11,819 bases of DNA from NORP240 sp942492445 (GTDB lineage Bacteria; Pseudomonadota; Gammaproteobacteria; Pseudomonadales; Pseudohongiellaceae), in assembly GCA_942492445.1 (NCBI GenBank), contig CALOEW010000055.1, forward strand, positions 1 to 11,819. The letters are read 5' to 3'. The notes beneath the pieces were generated by a model. The model did no database searches. It had not been told where the DNA came from and saw only the letters and a list, made by a program, of their open reading frames with translations. Below are positions 1 through 8,259 of the stretch, piece after piece. The stretch's first letter is position 1. Each line of letters begins with the position of its first letter. Position numbers and translations under genes: made by a program.

Positions 1-2237
1 GGGCGATCTCGGTGTTGAGGATATCGAAGTTGTAGTCATTCGTACCGTCGTTGTAGTCCTCCATGTCCACGGTGCTCATCAGGCCCAAGAACTCGCCGGT
101 CTCCCAGTAGACCTCGCCCTGGTTGAGCATGTTGCCCTGGCTCACCAGGTTCTCGACCAGGCTGTTCGGCAGGCCGATGCCCGCGGAGGTGTCCGGGGTG
201 CCCATGTCGAAGCTGAAGTACCACTGGTTCTTGCCGATCTCCTCGGTGCAGGTCGGGTCAGTCGTCTACTACTTCCTTCGCAGGGCTCCGCATAACCGTC
301 GCCGTCCGAGGCCGTCCGGCTCGAAGAAGTACTTGCCCAGTCCCTTGGATTCCTCGGCTGCCACGATCACCCAGGCGCTCTTGTTTCCATCGCGTCGGCG
401 TCATAACCCTGCAGCGACAGACGCGGCCGGGTCAGGGCGGTGTTGGCCCGGTTGGGCAGATCAGCAACGGCATCGCCATCGCTGTCGGCAACACAGATTT
501 CGGTCTCGGTGACGCCAGAGGGCGAGTTCGGATTGCCGGTGAGGATAGTCACGGTATCGGCGCACTGATTCTTCAGGCCGAAGAGCCGCTGCGACCTCGA
601 AGTCGCAGTAGAGGTCGTCGGCTCACCGCCACCAGGCCGTAACGGTCCGGCGGGTTGCACTTGGCGTTGTTGGACAGACGCATCGGCACCGCCATGGGTA
701 CGAACACCTGGGGCCTGCCGCTCGCTGTCAGGTCGTGGTCCAGGATGTTGATCGGCACCGTGGTGTTGTCGACGGTCTCGACGATATCGAAGTACTCTTC
801 GTTGATGAAGGAGTACCACATATCGGTCTGGCTGTGGGCGACCGCGCCGCTCCAGCCCTCACCCGGGCCTAAGCCCTGGCCGGGACGCAGCCCTTCGGGG
901 TCTTCCTGCCAGGTGACCGCGAAGCCGGCGCCCTTGACGGCCTTGACTTCGATGCGGTTGACGTCGCGCCGTCCGGAGGTCAGGCGCTCGGCCTTGGTCC
1001 AGACCATGTGGCTCTCTTCCACTTCCTCGGTACTGGGATCGTCACCCGGCAGCAGCACGCCGCGGGCGGTCCAGACGCAGCCGAAGGGCACCACGCCGGC
1101 CTGGGGATAACCCTCGTCGGCGAAGTCGATGGAGCCCTGGCTACCGGCGACGCCGAAGGCATCGGTCAGGTAGAGGTCGTCGTTCGCATCTCCGTCGATA
1201 GGACTGGTGAAGTCCGGCAGGGCCGGGACGCCCAGATCGACATCACCGTCCTGAATGAAAGCGGTGACGGCAGCCAGGCGCTCGAGGTCAGGGTTAGTCT
1301 CGGTGCTCATCTGGTAGGCGGGTTGCCCTTGTGAGCAGAAGCGGCTCGGCCAGGCGACCAGGGTCTTGTTGCCGGCGGTGGCGTGGAACACGTTGTAGGT
1401 GCCGCCAGGATAGTTGGTGATGTCAACGGGCAGGCCCTCGCAATTCTCGATGGGCTCGCCGGTGTCTTCGTCGATCACGGACACGGCCGGGCCGGTAAAG
1501 ACTTCGCCGGTCTGTCGGTGTACTCGGCAGCGACGACGCAGGGCGGAAGCTCGTCCGGTCGAATTCTCGTCTTCGAACTCGAACTCGCCGTCGTCCTCGG
1601 CCTCGGTGGTGCCGACCTCGTCGTCCGGTGATGGCGTTGAGGATGGTGACCTCGACGGCTTGGCGTCGCCGGCGTTCGTCACCCTTCGATCTCGAGCTTG
1701 CCGCCGTTCTTGTTCCTCGGCTTCCCACTCGGCCTGGGTGATGACCGGGCCCAACTTCGACCGGGGTGTCTTCGTCCCACTCGTTGCTCATGGCAGCTGT
1801 AGCAGGAGGGCACGCTCGGCAACGCCCTGCAGGCCCTGACGCCGTGGCATTCGGTGCATTCAGCGGTGAAGGGGGAGTCGTAACCCCTTGCGTGAAATAC
1901 ATCGTCCAACTCGATATTGTGGTCACCGGGCAACGGATCACCGCCACTGGCGTTGTGGTCGGTCTCTATGTTGAAGGAGCTCTGGTCCGCGGATTCAGAC
2001 AGGTTGGTCTGTTTCCAGGTCTCGCCGTCGTCCAGGCTCACCGCCGCGTAGGTGTCAAACCACCGGTGGGCGAATGCGGTCTCGGGGACCCCGAAGGCGG
2101 GTCCGTGGATAAAGACGTTGACCAGCGGCTTGGCCACTGCCAACTCTTCCACGGCGTTAGTGCAGTCTTCGCCGGGAGCGGGTGTATTGTCGATATCGCA
2201 GTAGGCGATGGGTCCGACCAGACCGCTGGCGGCCTGT
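1..2237 (-). pseudogene. Frameshifted, 5'-truncated choice-of-anchor-O-type exported protein (partial)
   Basis: The minus strand reads as one long protein only if the frame is changed about a dozen times. In order from the 5' side it shows GLVGPIAYCDIDN, an Asp-box-like SLDDGETW (sialidase/BNR type), two CxxCH motifs (CTECH and CYSCH, possible c-type heme sites) near 1790-1850, an acidic EAEDDGEFEFEDE stretch, QTGEVFTGPAVSV, then LTSGRRDVN, WQEDPEGLRPGQG, GEGWSGA and MWYSFINEEYF. It ends with TETEICVADSDGD, SAWVIVAAEESKGLGKYFFE and GKNQWYFSFDM. This order matches, from memory, the large proteins annotated as choice-of-anchor O in Gammaproteobacteria. The longest clean frame is about 620-1515. 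Clustered frame changes lie near 1790, 1755, 1710, 1690, 1630, 1550 and 1515, with more near 605-630, 390 and 270-310. The 5' end is cut at about 2237 by an unrelated gene, and the 3' end runs off position 1. I cannot tell whether this is a real pseudogene or a low-quality assembly region. Confidence 0.7.
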
Positions 2238-2605
2238 TGAGCGGTACCTGGTGGAACCCGGACCGTGACGGCGAGGGTTTTATCATCGATGTTGCCAATG
2301 CCGGGAGCATCGTTATCAGCTTTTACACCTATGACAATACCGGTCAGCAGATGTGGCTGATCGGCACCGGCGACGTTGACGGCAGCGTCGCGGTGATTGA
2401 TTTCTACGTGACCGAGGGCGGTTTTTATGGATCCGGCTTCGATCCTGAGCTGGTCAGCAAGACCTTTTGGGGTACCGGAATCTTCACGTTCACTGAATGT
2501 GCCACCGGTGTCGCGGATATCATGCCCAGCCTGGAATTCTCTGCGGAGTTCGAAGACATGACCACGAACATCACCCGGCTGACGGTGCCGGTTAATTGCG
2601 GTTAG
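2234..2605 (+). pseudogene. 3' fragment of a secreted-protein gene (C-terminal GTWWNP...GEGF module)
   Basis: About 123 codons ending in TAG at 2603-2605 encode SGTWWNPDRDGEGFIIDV, FYTYDNTGQQMWLIGTGDV and a further beta-rich segment ending VPVNCG. This W-N-P-x-R-x-GEG...YTYD...G-Q-Q-MWL pattern is a recurrent C-terminal module of secreted gammaproteobacterial proteins and is thought to be an extracellular beta domain. The reading frame stays open upstream to about 1766, but that part is the antisense of the choice-of-anchor-O gene and does not look like the same protein. The real gene is therefore cut at about 2234 and has no start codon of its own. The terminator at 2685-2718 probably belonged to it. 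Confidence 0.6.
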
Positions 2606-2684
2606 CAAACAGTTTCACGACCTGAGGGGAATCGTTCTCCTCGAAGTCAGCAATCTGGTATCCCCCGAGCGCTGACTAAGGCCG

Positions 2685-2718
2685 GGCGCCGCACACCCCC
2701 TGTGCGGCGCCTTTTTTT
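2685..2718 (+). terminator. Strong rho-independent terminator
   Basis: A perfect 11-bp GC-rich stem (2685-2695 with 2701-2711) encloses a five-base C loop and is followed directly by seven T (2712-2718). It lies 80 nt after the stop of the secreted-protein fragment and points in the same direction. No A-run lies on the other side, so it should not serve psiE on the opposite strand. Confidence 0.93.
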
Positions 2719-2776
2719 CAGGGTGGGATTCCTCTATACAGATATCTTCCGGAGATTTGAAGTCATCAGTCCGGAG

Positions 2777-3181
2777 TCATTGTCTCTCTTTAGTATGTCC
2801 ATCGTAAGGGAAACGAATGTGCCCGTAACGGATCACGAGGACAGTTACCGCCAGGATCAACGCGGCCGCGGAGATACCAATCACCTTCGAGGAGTCCATT
2901 CCTTTCATGTCCAGCACCAGGTAACGAGCCAACGCCACGATCGCTATGTAGAGTGGGATCCGAACCGGCAGCTTTCCCGATTCCAGGTAGATGGAGACCA
3001 TTGCAAGCACTTCGAGGTAGATGAACAGCAGTAGTAGATCCGCCAGCGTCACCGTTCCCGCATCTATCATGACTTTGATCTCGATACCTACCGCCACGAC
3101 GGTGGAAACCGCGATGATCAGCAAACCAATATCCTGGGCCCATGTCAGTGCTGTGTGGCCAAGATTCGCGATTTTTTTCAT
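2777..3181 (-). CDS. psiE: PsiE-family phosphate-starvation-inducible membrane protein
   Basis: The product is 134 aa, close to the about 136 aa of E. coli PsiE, and is almost entirely hydrophobic with four predicted membrane helices. The family core is clear: DLLLLFIYLEVLAMV, then YLESGKLPVRIPLYIAIVAL and ARYLVLDMKG. The biochemical role of the family is unknown. In E. coli psiE expression responds to phosphate limitation and cAMP-CRP (known for that species only). I chose the ATG at 3181-3179 because AGGTG lies six bases upstream. An in-frame TTG five codons earlier would need a poorer site. The gene stands alone, transcribed away from the FlgO/TPR gene, and no PHO box was recognised. Confidence 0.88.
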   Translation of the reverse strand: MKKIANLGHTALTWAQDIGLLIIAVSTVVAVGIEIKVMIDAGTVTLADLLLLFIYLEVLAMVSIYLESGKLPVRIPLYIAIVALARYLVLDMKGMDSSKVIGISAAALILAVTVLVIRYGHIRFPYDGHTKERQ

Positions 3182-3210
3182 CAGAAACACCTGCAATAAA
3201 CTTAAGTTTG

Positions 3211-3239
3211 ATTCTCAAATATTTTCGGCTGGGTGGCAA
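3211..3239 (-). promoter_or_regulatory. Putative sigma70 promoter of psiE
   Basis: On the minus strand TTGCCA (3239-3234, 5 of 6 consensus bases) is separated by 17 nt from GAGAAT (3216-3211, 4 of 6). Transcription would start near 3204 and give a leader of about 23 nt. A perfect 12-bp palindrome (AAACTTAAGTTT, 3198-3209) lies over the predicted start point and could be an operator. Confidence 0.45.
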
Positions 3240-3392
3240 GTGAGGAAGGGTCTCCGATTAATTTCAGTTAGACGGTCACAATTTGGGCATTAAAAGATAG
3301 GAGGGCCTCATTCTAAACTGTTGAACAAAAAGCAGACTGCGCTTGCGATGTGGCAGAATAGCCGAGGTGCAGCCAGGGGATATTCCCTCATT

Positions 3393-5465
3393 ATGAGTTT
3401 TTTCGAAGAACTGAAACGACGAAACGTATTCCGCGTGGGTATTGCCTATGCTGTCGCGGCGTGGGTTCTGCTTCAACTTACCGATGTGGTCGGTGAGATT
3501 CTGGAGCTGCCCGAATGGGGCGGGAAGCTGATCCTGCTGGCCGTGGTGGTCGGGTTCGTCCCGGCACTTATCATTGCCTGGGCATTCGAATTAACTCCGG
3601 AAGGCGTGAAACGCGAGTCAGAGGTAGACCGCAGCGAGTCGGTGACCCCAAAGACCGGCAAGAGACTGAATACAATGATCGTGGCGTTGATGGCGGTTGC
3701 CATCGCTTACCTGCTGTTCGACAAGTTTTACCTGGCGACGCTGGAGCTTGAGTCACCTTCAGAGTCGACTATCAGCCAGGCTGAAGTCGTTGAGGTTTCT
3801 CATTTACCGGAATCGCCGCAGACCGGGCAGGTTAAACCCAGCCGCCAGTCCATTGCCGTGTTGCCTTTTTCGACACGCAGTACCAACGAGGAGGATCAGT
3901 TCTTTTCCGACGGCATGCACGACGACCTGCTCACGCAATTGGCCAAGATCAGTAGCCTTAAAGTGATTTCCCGTACCTCGGTAATGGAGTATCGCGAAAC
4001 CACAAAGAATATGCGCCAGATCGGTGACGAACTGGGTGTCGCGGCGATCCTTGAGGGTGCAGTCCAGCGTGCCGGCCAGCAGGTTCGCATCAATATGCAG
4101 CTAATCGATACAGAAAGTGACGAACACCTGTGGGCCGAAACCTACGATCGCGCCTTATCCGTCGATAATCTGTTCGCTATCCAGTCAGAAATCGCGCTTG
4201 CTATTACGGAAGCTCTGCAGGCAACGCTGAGCCCGGCCGAGAAGGACCAGCTGGACCGGAAATTGACGGACAACCTGGATGCCCTGGAGTCCTATCGGCG
4301 CGCAAAAATCCTCGCTGAAGAATATGTTGTGGAAGACCTGGACCGGGCCGAGATGGAGTTGCGGCATGCACTGGATCTGGATCCCAGGTTTGCCGCCGCC
4401 CTGTCGTTGTTGGCACACGTCAATCTCGCTCGTTGGTGGGGCATAGAAAAGAACCCGGAATACCTGGTCGCAGCCCGGGAGCAAATTGATCGGGCGCGCC
4501 AGATAGATCCGGAACTGCCTGAGATTGGCATTGAAGAAGGCTACTACCATTACTGGGGCTTCCTTGATTACGAACCCGCGCTGGCGTCGCTGGAGCCAAT
4601 GCTGCCGGTCTATCCCAACAATATTGATCTCCTTGAAGTTATTGCTTTTGTAAACCGGCGTTACGGCCGCTTCGACACGGCACTGGAATTTTTACTCCGG
4701 GTGGAGCCCCACGCTCCGCGCGATCTGAATGTTCTCTATTCCATTGGCGAAACCTATGTGTACCTGCGACGCTGGCCAGAAGCGCAGGCTTACCTGGACA
4801 AGCTGATCAGTATTGATCCTAATTTTGCGCGGGGACACCAGTTGCGCGGAGCGATCCTCGCCAGCCGGGACGGTGATTTCAAGGGAGCGGTACGCTACCA
4901 GGCCCTCGCAGCCCGCGAACTCCCCTACGAAAGCCTGACCTATTGGAATTTTCAACTGCTGGCAGGGGATTTCGAAGGTGCGATGGCGGCGGCAGAGGTC
5001 GTGTCAGACACAGATTTATACCGTGAAAGCTCTCCACTGAGCATGATGCGGGGACTCACCGTGCGTCTCTTCGGCAACCCGGAAGCGGCGGCCCCGCTGC
5101 TGCTGGAAGCAAAAAAGCAGTTGACCGCCCGGCTGGAGGAAAAGCCCGATAATTTCGAGTTGATGAGCTCTCTGTGCCAGACTAACGGTGCGCTGGGTGA
5201 CACCGGGCAAAGCATCACTTCATGCGAGGCAGCTCTTGCCGCTATGCCGGGTGATGCTTTTGTTGCACCGGTTCAGTGGATCACACTGGCATCCGGCCTT
5301 GCGATGGGTGGCGCTCCTGACCGGGCCATGCAGGTGCTCTGGTCACTTCCGGATTCACCCGTCGGACCGGGCACCAAGGAATTGCGGGCCGACCCGAGAC
5401 TGAAAAGCCTGCACGAACTCGAAGACTGGCAGCGGTTGATTACCGCGCTGGATACCCGGCCGTAG
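3393..5465 (+). CDS. FlgO/TolB-N-like domain and tetratricopeptide-repeat membrane protein
   Basis: The 690-aa product opens with MSFFEELKRRNVFRVG, the conserved start of a large proteobacterial family. Three membrane helices follow at about residues 17-33, 46-66 and 95-113. After a low-complexity linker, residues about 153-285 form a FlgO/TolB-N-like domain (SIAVLPFSTRS, FFSDGMHDDLLTQLAKI, VISRTSVMEYR, LGVAAILEGAVQRAGQQVRI, LWAETYDR). This domain is common in proteins once labelled adenylate-cyclase-related, but no cyclase domain is present here. From about 295 to the end the protein is TPR repeats (for example YRRAKILAEEY and LDLDPRFAAALSLLAHV), which suggests protein-protein binding, probably in the periplasm. 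I chose the ATG at 3393 for family conservation. The frame stays open to a TTG at 3321, and an AGGGGA lies 12 nt before the ATG, which is rather far. The stop is 16 nt from the convergent carD stop. The specific function is unknown. Confidence 0.88.
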   Translation: MSFFEELKRRNVFRVGIAYAVAAWVLLQLTDVVGEILELPEWGGKLILLAVVVGFVPALIIAWAFELTPEGVKRESEVDRSESVTPKTGKRLNTMIVALMAVAIAYLLFDKFYLATLELESPSESTISQAEVVEVSHLPESPQTGQVKPSRQSIAVLPFSTRSTNEEDQFFSDGMHDDLLTQLAKISSLKVISRTSVMEYRETTKNMRQIGDELGVAAILEGAVQRAGQQVRINMQLIDTESDEHLWAETYDRALSVDNLFAIQSEIALAITEALQATLSPAEKDQLDRKLTDNLDALESYRRAKILAEEYVVEDLDRAEMELRHALDLDPRFAAALSLLAHVNLARWWGIEKNPEYLVAAREQIDRARQIDPELPEIGIEEGYYHYWGFLDYEPALASLEPMLPVYPNNIDLLEVIAFVNRRYGRFDTALEFLLRVEPHAPRDLNVLYSIGETYVYLRRWPEAQAYLDKLISIDPNFARGHQLRGAILASRDGDFKGAVRYQALAARELPYESLTYWNFQLLAGDFEGAMAAAEVVSDTDLYRESSPLSMMRGLTVRLFGNPEAAAPLLLEAKKQLTARLEEKPDNFELMSSLCQTNGALGDTGQSITSCEAALAAMPGDAFVAPVQWITLASGLAMGGAPDRAMQVLWSLPDSPVGPGTKELRADPRLKSLHELEDWQRLITALDTRP

Positions 5466-5481
5466 GATGACCTGGCGCCAC

Positions 5482-5964
5482 TCATGCGCGGGCGGCTTTC
5501 TCCATGGACCGGCAAACCTTGCCTACCGGTTGCGCCAGGGCTATTGCCAACTCTTCTGAAAGGCATCGTTCGGAATGACTCAGGTGCTGACGATCGGCAG
5601 AACTGAGAGAGTCCGCTTCCCGAAGCAGGCTCAGTGTCTTGTAGACCTCCGCGAGAGCAAATGGATTACCATCGTCCAGTTTTCGCTGTTGGGCATTGGC
5701 TCTTACCTTCCATGAACTGCTTACCGATTCGCTCCAGTTACCAATATGCTCCAGCACTCCGCGGGCCTCTGACTCCTCGATCGGTTTCCGGATGGTGTCA
5801 GCCAGGTCGCTCTCGCGAATCATCATGACGATGTCGTCTCGGGGAAAAAACAGCTTTGCGAACTTGTACCCTTTAGGGCCTGAAAAACTTCTCTTGCGGA
5901 TGGACTGCACCGTGCCGATGCCGTGCTGGGGGTGGTGAATGGGGTCGCCTTCTGAAATCGTAAT
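5482..5964 (-). CDS. carD: CarD-family transcriptional regulator
   Basis: CarD/CdnL proteins bind the RNA polymerase beta subunit through an N-terminal RID domain and stabilise the open promoter complex. Here the N-terminus reads ISEGDPIHHPQHGIGTVQSI, the family signature, followed by YKFAKLFFPRDDIVMMI and a helical C-terminal domain (ALAEVYKTLSLLREADSLSSADR, HLSHSERCLSEELAIAL). At 160 aa it matches the family's usual length. The first ATG/GTG-type codon in frame is a GTG at 5910, which would remove the conserved HPQHGIG segment. Upstream, an in-frame TAG at 5970-5968 leaves only ATC, ATT, ACG and ATT as possible starts. AGGAG at 5976-5972 lies exactly seven bases before ATT 5964-5962, so I place the start there. 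The alternative is a sequencing error in an ordinary ATG. The gene converges with the FlgO/TPR gene. Confidence 0.88.
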   Translation of the reverse strand: MTISEGDPIHHPQHGIGTVQSIRKRSFSGPKGYKFAKLFFPRDDIVMMIRESDLADTIRKPIEESEARGVLEHIGNWSESVSSSWKVRANAQQRKLDDGNPFALAEVYKTLSLLREADSLSSADRQHLSHSERCLSEELAIALAQPVGKVCRSMEKAARA

Positions 5965-5971
5965 GATCTAT

Positions 5972-5976
5972 CTCCT
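5972..5976 (-). promoter_or_regulatory. Shine-Dalgarno site that decides the carD start
   Basis: AGGAG on the minus strand, with a 7-nt spacer (ATAGATC) before ATT at 5964-5962. No ATG, GTG or TTG in the CarD frame lies between the in-frame stop at 5970-5968 and the conserved N-terminus, so this ribosome site is the main evidence for a non-AUG start. Confidence 0.6.
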
Positions 5977-5985
5977 GAATGCCTG

Positions 5986-6015
5986 ATTATGTTAAGAAAG
6001 TGTAAAAATAAACAA
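5986..6015 (-). promoter_or_regulatory. Putative carD promoter
   Basis: On the minus strand TTGTTT (6015-6010) and CATAAT (5991-5986) are 18 nt apart in an AT-rich segment. The TATAAT match is 5 of 6, and the -35 match is modest. Transcription would start a few bases before the AGGAG site. Confidence 0.4.
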
Positions 6016-6035
6016 ACAATTCAGTATGTTACACT
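5999..6035. promoter_or_regulatory. Inverted repeat AGTGTAA...TTACACT in the carD/sulfatase divergent region
   Basis: AGTGTAA (5999-6005) and TTACACT (6029-6035) are a perfect 7-bp inverted repeat, 23 bases apart. One arm falls in the spacer of the putative carD promoter. It could be a regulator site shared by the two divergent genes, but no known operator was recognised. Confidence 0.25.
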
Positions 6036-6129
6036 GTTTTCACACAAATGGCAATGAGATTCATGGATTCATGTGGGTTGCATGAAAAAGGGCTTTCGTT
6101 CTCCTCATACTCGTGTCAGTCTTCGACTT

Positions 6130-8259
6130 ATGAATAACACAATGACAAAACGGTCAATAATTGCGGCGGTTTTTGTATCCATTCTGATTTTTCTATTTCT
6201 GCCCTCGGAAATCTACCTCCGAAACCCGGTTGAGTTCGTTTCCACCCCCAGCCTGCTGGCCCGGGATCTGCTGATCTGGTCGAGCGTCGCCGCAGTTTTA
6301 CTGACCTTGCCCGTATTGATTCCGGTATCAGCATGGCAACGGGCCTGGCTGATACTGCTGGGCTCCCTTGCCTTTGCTTTATGGGTATCCGGAGTTTTCC
6401 TGGTGCCTGATTTTGGATCCATGGACGGCACCAGTTTCCACCTGGAACGACACACGGCCCAGCTGAATGTCCACACCCTTATTTTCATCGTGACGCTGGC
6501 AATCGCTGCTTTTGGGATGTGGAAGTGGCCTGGTTACATGATTCGCGGCCTGGCCGTTCTCGGCGCCGGCCTGGCCGTCTTGACGGTGAATAACTTCTAT
6601 TCGGTCAGCACCAGTCAGGAGGCGCAATTTGAGCCGGTAGATCCGGCGGAGATCGCGATTTTTTCCTCTGAAAAGAATGTGCTGATCCTCGTTCTTGATA
6701 CGTTTCAATCGGACATCCTGCAGCAGATCAATGAAAGCCAACCGGGGATGCGCGATGCGCTCGATGGCTTCCAGTTTTTTCCGGACACCCTGGGTGTTGC
6801 CCCCACCACTTATCTGACCATGCCGGCTTTTCACTCCGGTGTTTCCTATGACCGGCTGATTTCGCTGCCTACGTTCTACGACCAGGGTATCAGGCAGGAC
6901 TCATTCCTCGGCGAACTGGCCCGAAATGACTACCGTGTGGATATCGTCAACCCCATTGCCGGTGTTTGTCCTGAAGATGTGGACGTGTGCAAACACCAGG
7001 AGCATTTGCTGCTCAACTCCCGGCAAGCGACAGAGACGGAAACGCTGCGTCTGGCCGACCTGGGTATATTCAGGGCAACCCCCGGGCAGTTTAAGAGACT
7101 GGTATTTCAAAGTGGCAGTGGAATTGCCAGCCGGGTACTCAACGAAATTCCGCTGGCCGGCCTCGAACACCGCATTTATAACGCCAATTCCATTTTGCAA
7201 ATGGTTGCCGACGAACTCACAACAGCAGAGCGTCCGCCCACCGCCAAATTAATTCACCTGTTAAACACGCATCCACCGTTCATGTTCGATCAAGAGTGCG
7301 CATTTATCGGCGTCAAAAAAGTCATCGACCGGGGCCATCAAACGCGACAAACTGAATGCGCATTGAAGTGGGTTCTTTACCTGTTCGAGGCAATGAAGCA
7401 AGGCGGAGTCTATGATAACTCCCTGATCATTCTCACCGCTGATACCGGTGCGGGCAGCATTCATGCTGAAGATGACCTGTCTTCACTTTATGCGCAGCAG
7501 CATGGCGTTGCACCGGGTAAACTCGGCCGGTTAATCGGTGGTGCAAATCCGGTACTGGCCATAAAACAGCCTGGGGCAAGAGGCGCAATGCAGACATCCT
7601 CGATCCAGGCCCAGTTGACTGATATCCCGAAAACAGTCTGCGTATCCACCGGCGACTGCAGCAACAGTCTCGGACTGGACCTCGGCAGTGGCCGGGATGA
7701 GCTCAGAGCCAGAACCTATCATTATTACCAGTTCAAAAATGAATACTGGGGCCTGGATTATATTCCGGGAATCACGCAATACTCGGTGCTGGGACCTCTG
7801 TGGCTGGAGTCGTCCTGGACACAGTCCCCTGATGATGGAGTGCCGCAGGAGATTCTGCGGCTCGATTTTTCAAAAGAAGATGAGCCCGGCGTTTTCGGGA
7901 CCGGTTGGGGAGCCGTTGAAACGGAGAGTGAAAGTGTCAGCAAGCGCTGGGCGATAGCGGGCCAGGCGGAACTGCTGTTACCGCTGCCAGCCGGTAAAAA
8001 CCTGGTACTTTCATTCAAGATTTACCAGGCACCTTCTGCGAACCAGCAGGAAATGACGCTCAGAATCAATGACCAGGTCATTGGTTCAAGGACTCTGCGG
8101 GAGGGCCTGTGGGATGTCTATATACCAGTGCCTGCAACAGCTATTTCAGACGATCAAACCAGGGTCCTGCTGGAATTTTCCGAGCTGCAGAGCCCGGGGA
8201 ATAGTGACGAACGTGAACTGGCGGCTGCCTTCTTCAGCCTGGTTGCATACCAGAAGTAA
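6130..8259 (+). CDS. Membrane-anchored sulfatase/LTA-synthase-like protein (alkaline phosphatase superfamily)
   Basis: The 709-aa product has five N-terminal membrane helices (about residues 9-30, 47-66, 72-93, 114-132 and 137-157), then an extracytoplasmic sulfatase-fold domain. VLILVLDTFQSD (Asp190 a likely metal ligand) is followed by APTTYLTMPAF, where Thr226 or Thr227 sits at the nucleophile position as in phosphoethanolamine/phosphoglycerol transferases. LLNTHPPFMF carries His381, and QLTDIPKTV is the usual end of the domain. The expected ...ADHG metal motif reads TADTGAGS, with Thr439 where the His should be, so catalysis may be altered or lost. Residues about 573-709 form a beta-sandwich-like C-terminal domain. 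Related proteins transfer phospho-groups from lipids to surface glycans or lipids, but the substrate here is unknown. The frame is open from GTG 6073, and ATG codons lie at 6082, 6130 and 6142. None has a good Shine-Dalgarno site. I chose 6130 because it puts the first helix near the N-terminus. The 3' end overlaps the convergent methyltransferase by 26 nt. Confidence 0.82.
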   Translation: MNNTMTKRSIIAAVFVSILIFLFLPSEIYLRNPVEFVSTPSLLARDLLIWSSVAAVLLTLPVLIPVSAWQRAWLILLGSLAFALWVSGVFLVPDFGSMDGTSFHLERHTAQLNVHTLIFIVTLAIAAFGMWKWPGYMIRGLAVLGAGLAVLTVNNFYSVSTSQEAQFEPVDPAEIAIFSSEKNVLILVLDTFQSDILQQINESQPGMRDALDGFQFFPDTLGVAPTTYLTMPAFHSGVSYDRLISLPTFYDQGIRQDSFLGELARNDYRVDIVNPIAGVCPEDVDVCKHQEHLLLNSRQATETETLRLADLGIFRATPGQFKRLVFQSGSGIASRVLNEIPLAGLEHRIYNANSILQMVADELTTAERPPTAKLIHLLNTHPPFMFDQECAFIGVKKVIDRGHQTRQTECALKWVLYLFEAMKQGGVYDNSLIILTADTGAGSIHAEDDLSSLYAQQHGVAPGKLGRLIGGANPVLAIKQPGARGAMQTSSIQAQLTDIPKTVCVSTGDCSNSLGLDLGSGRDELRARTYHYYQFKNEYWGLDYIPGITQYSVLGPLWLESSWTQSPDDGVPQEILRLDFSKEDEPGVFGTGWGAVETESESVSKRWAIAGQAELLLPLPAGKNLVLSFKIYQAPSANQQEMTLRINDQVIGSRTLREGLWDVYIPVPATAISDDQTRVLLEFSELQSPGNSDERELAAAFFSLVAYQK

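Noticed and set aside
1766..2233. Plus-strand open frame forming the N-terminal two-thirds of a 279-aa ORF
   Set aside because: It is antisense to the choice-of-anchor-O gene, whose minus-strand reading has CxxCH and Asp-box motifs. Only the part from about 2234 looks like real protein.
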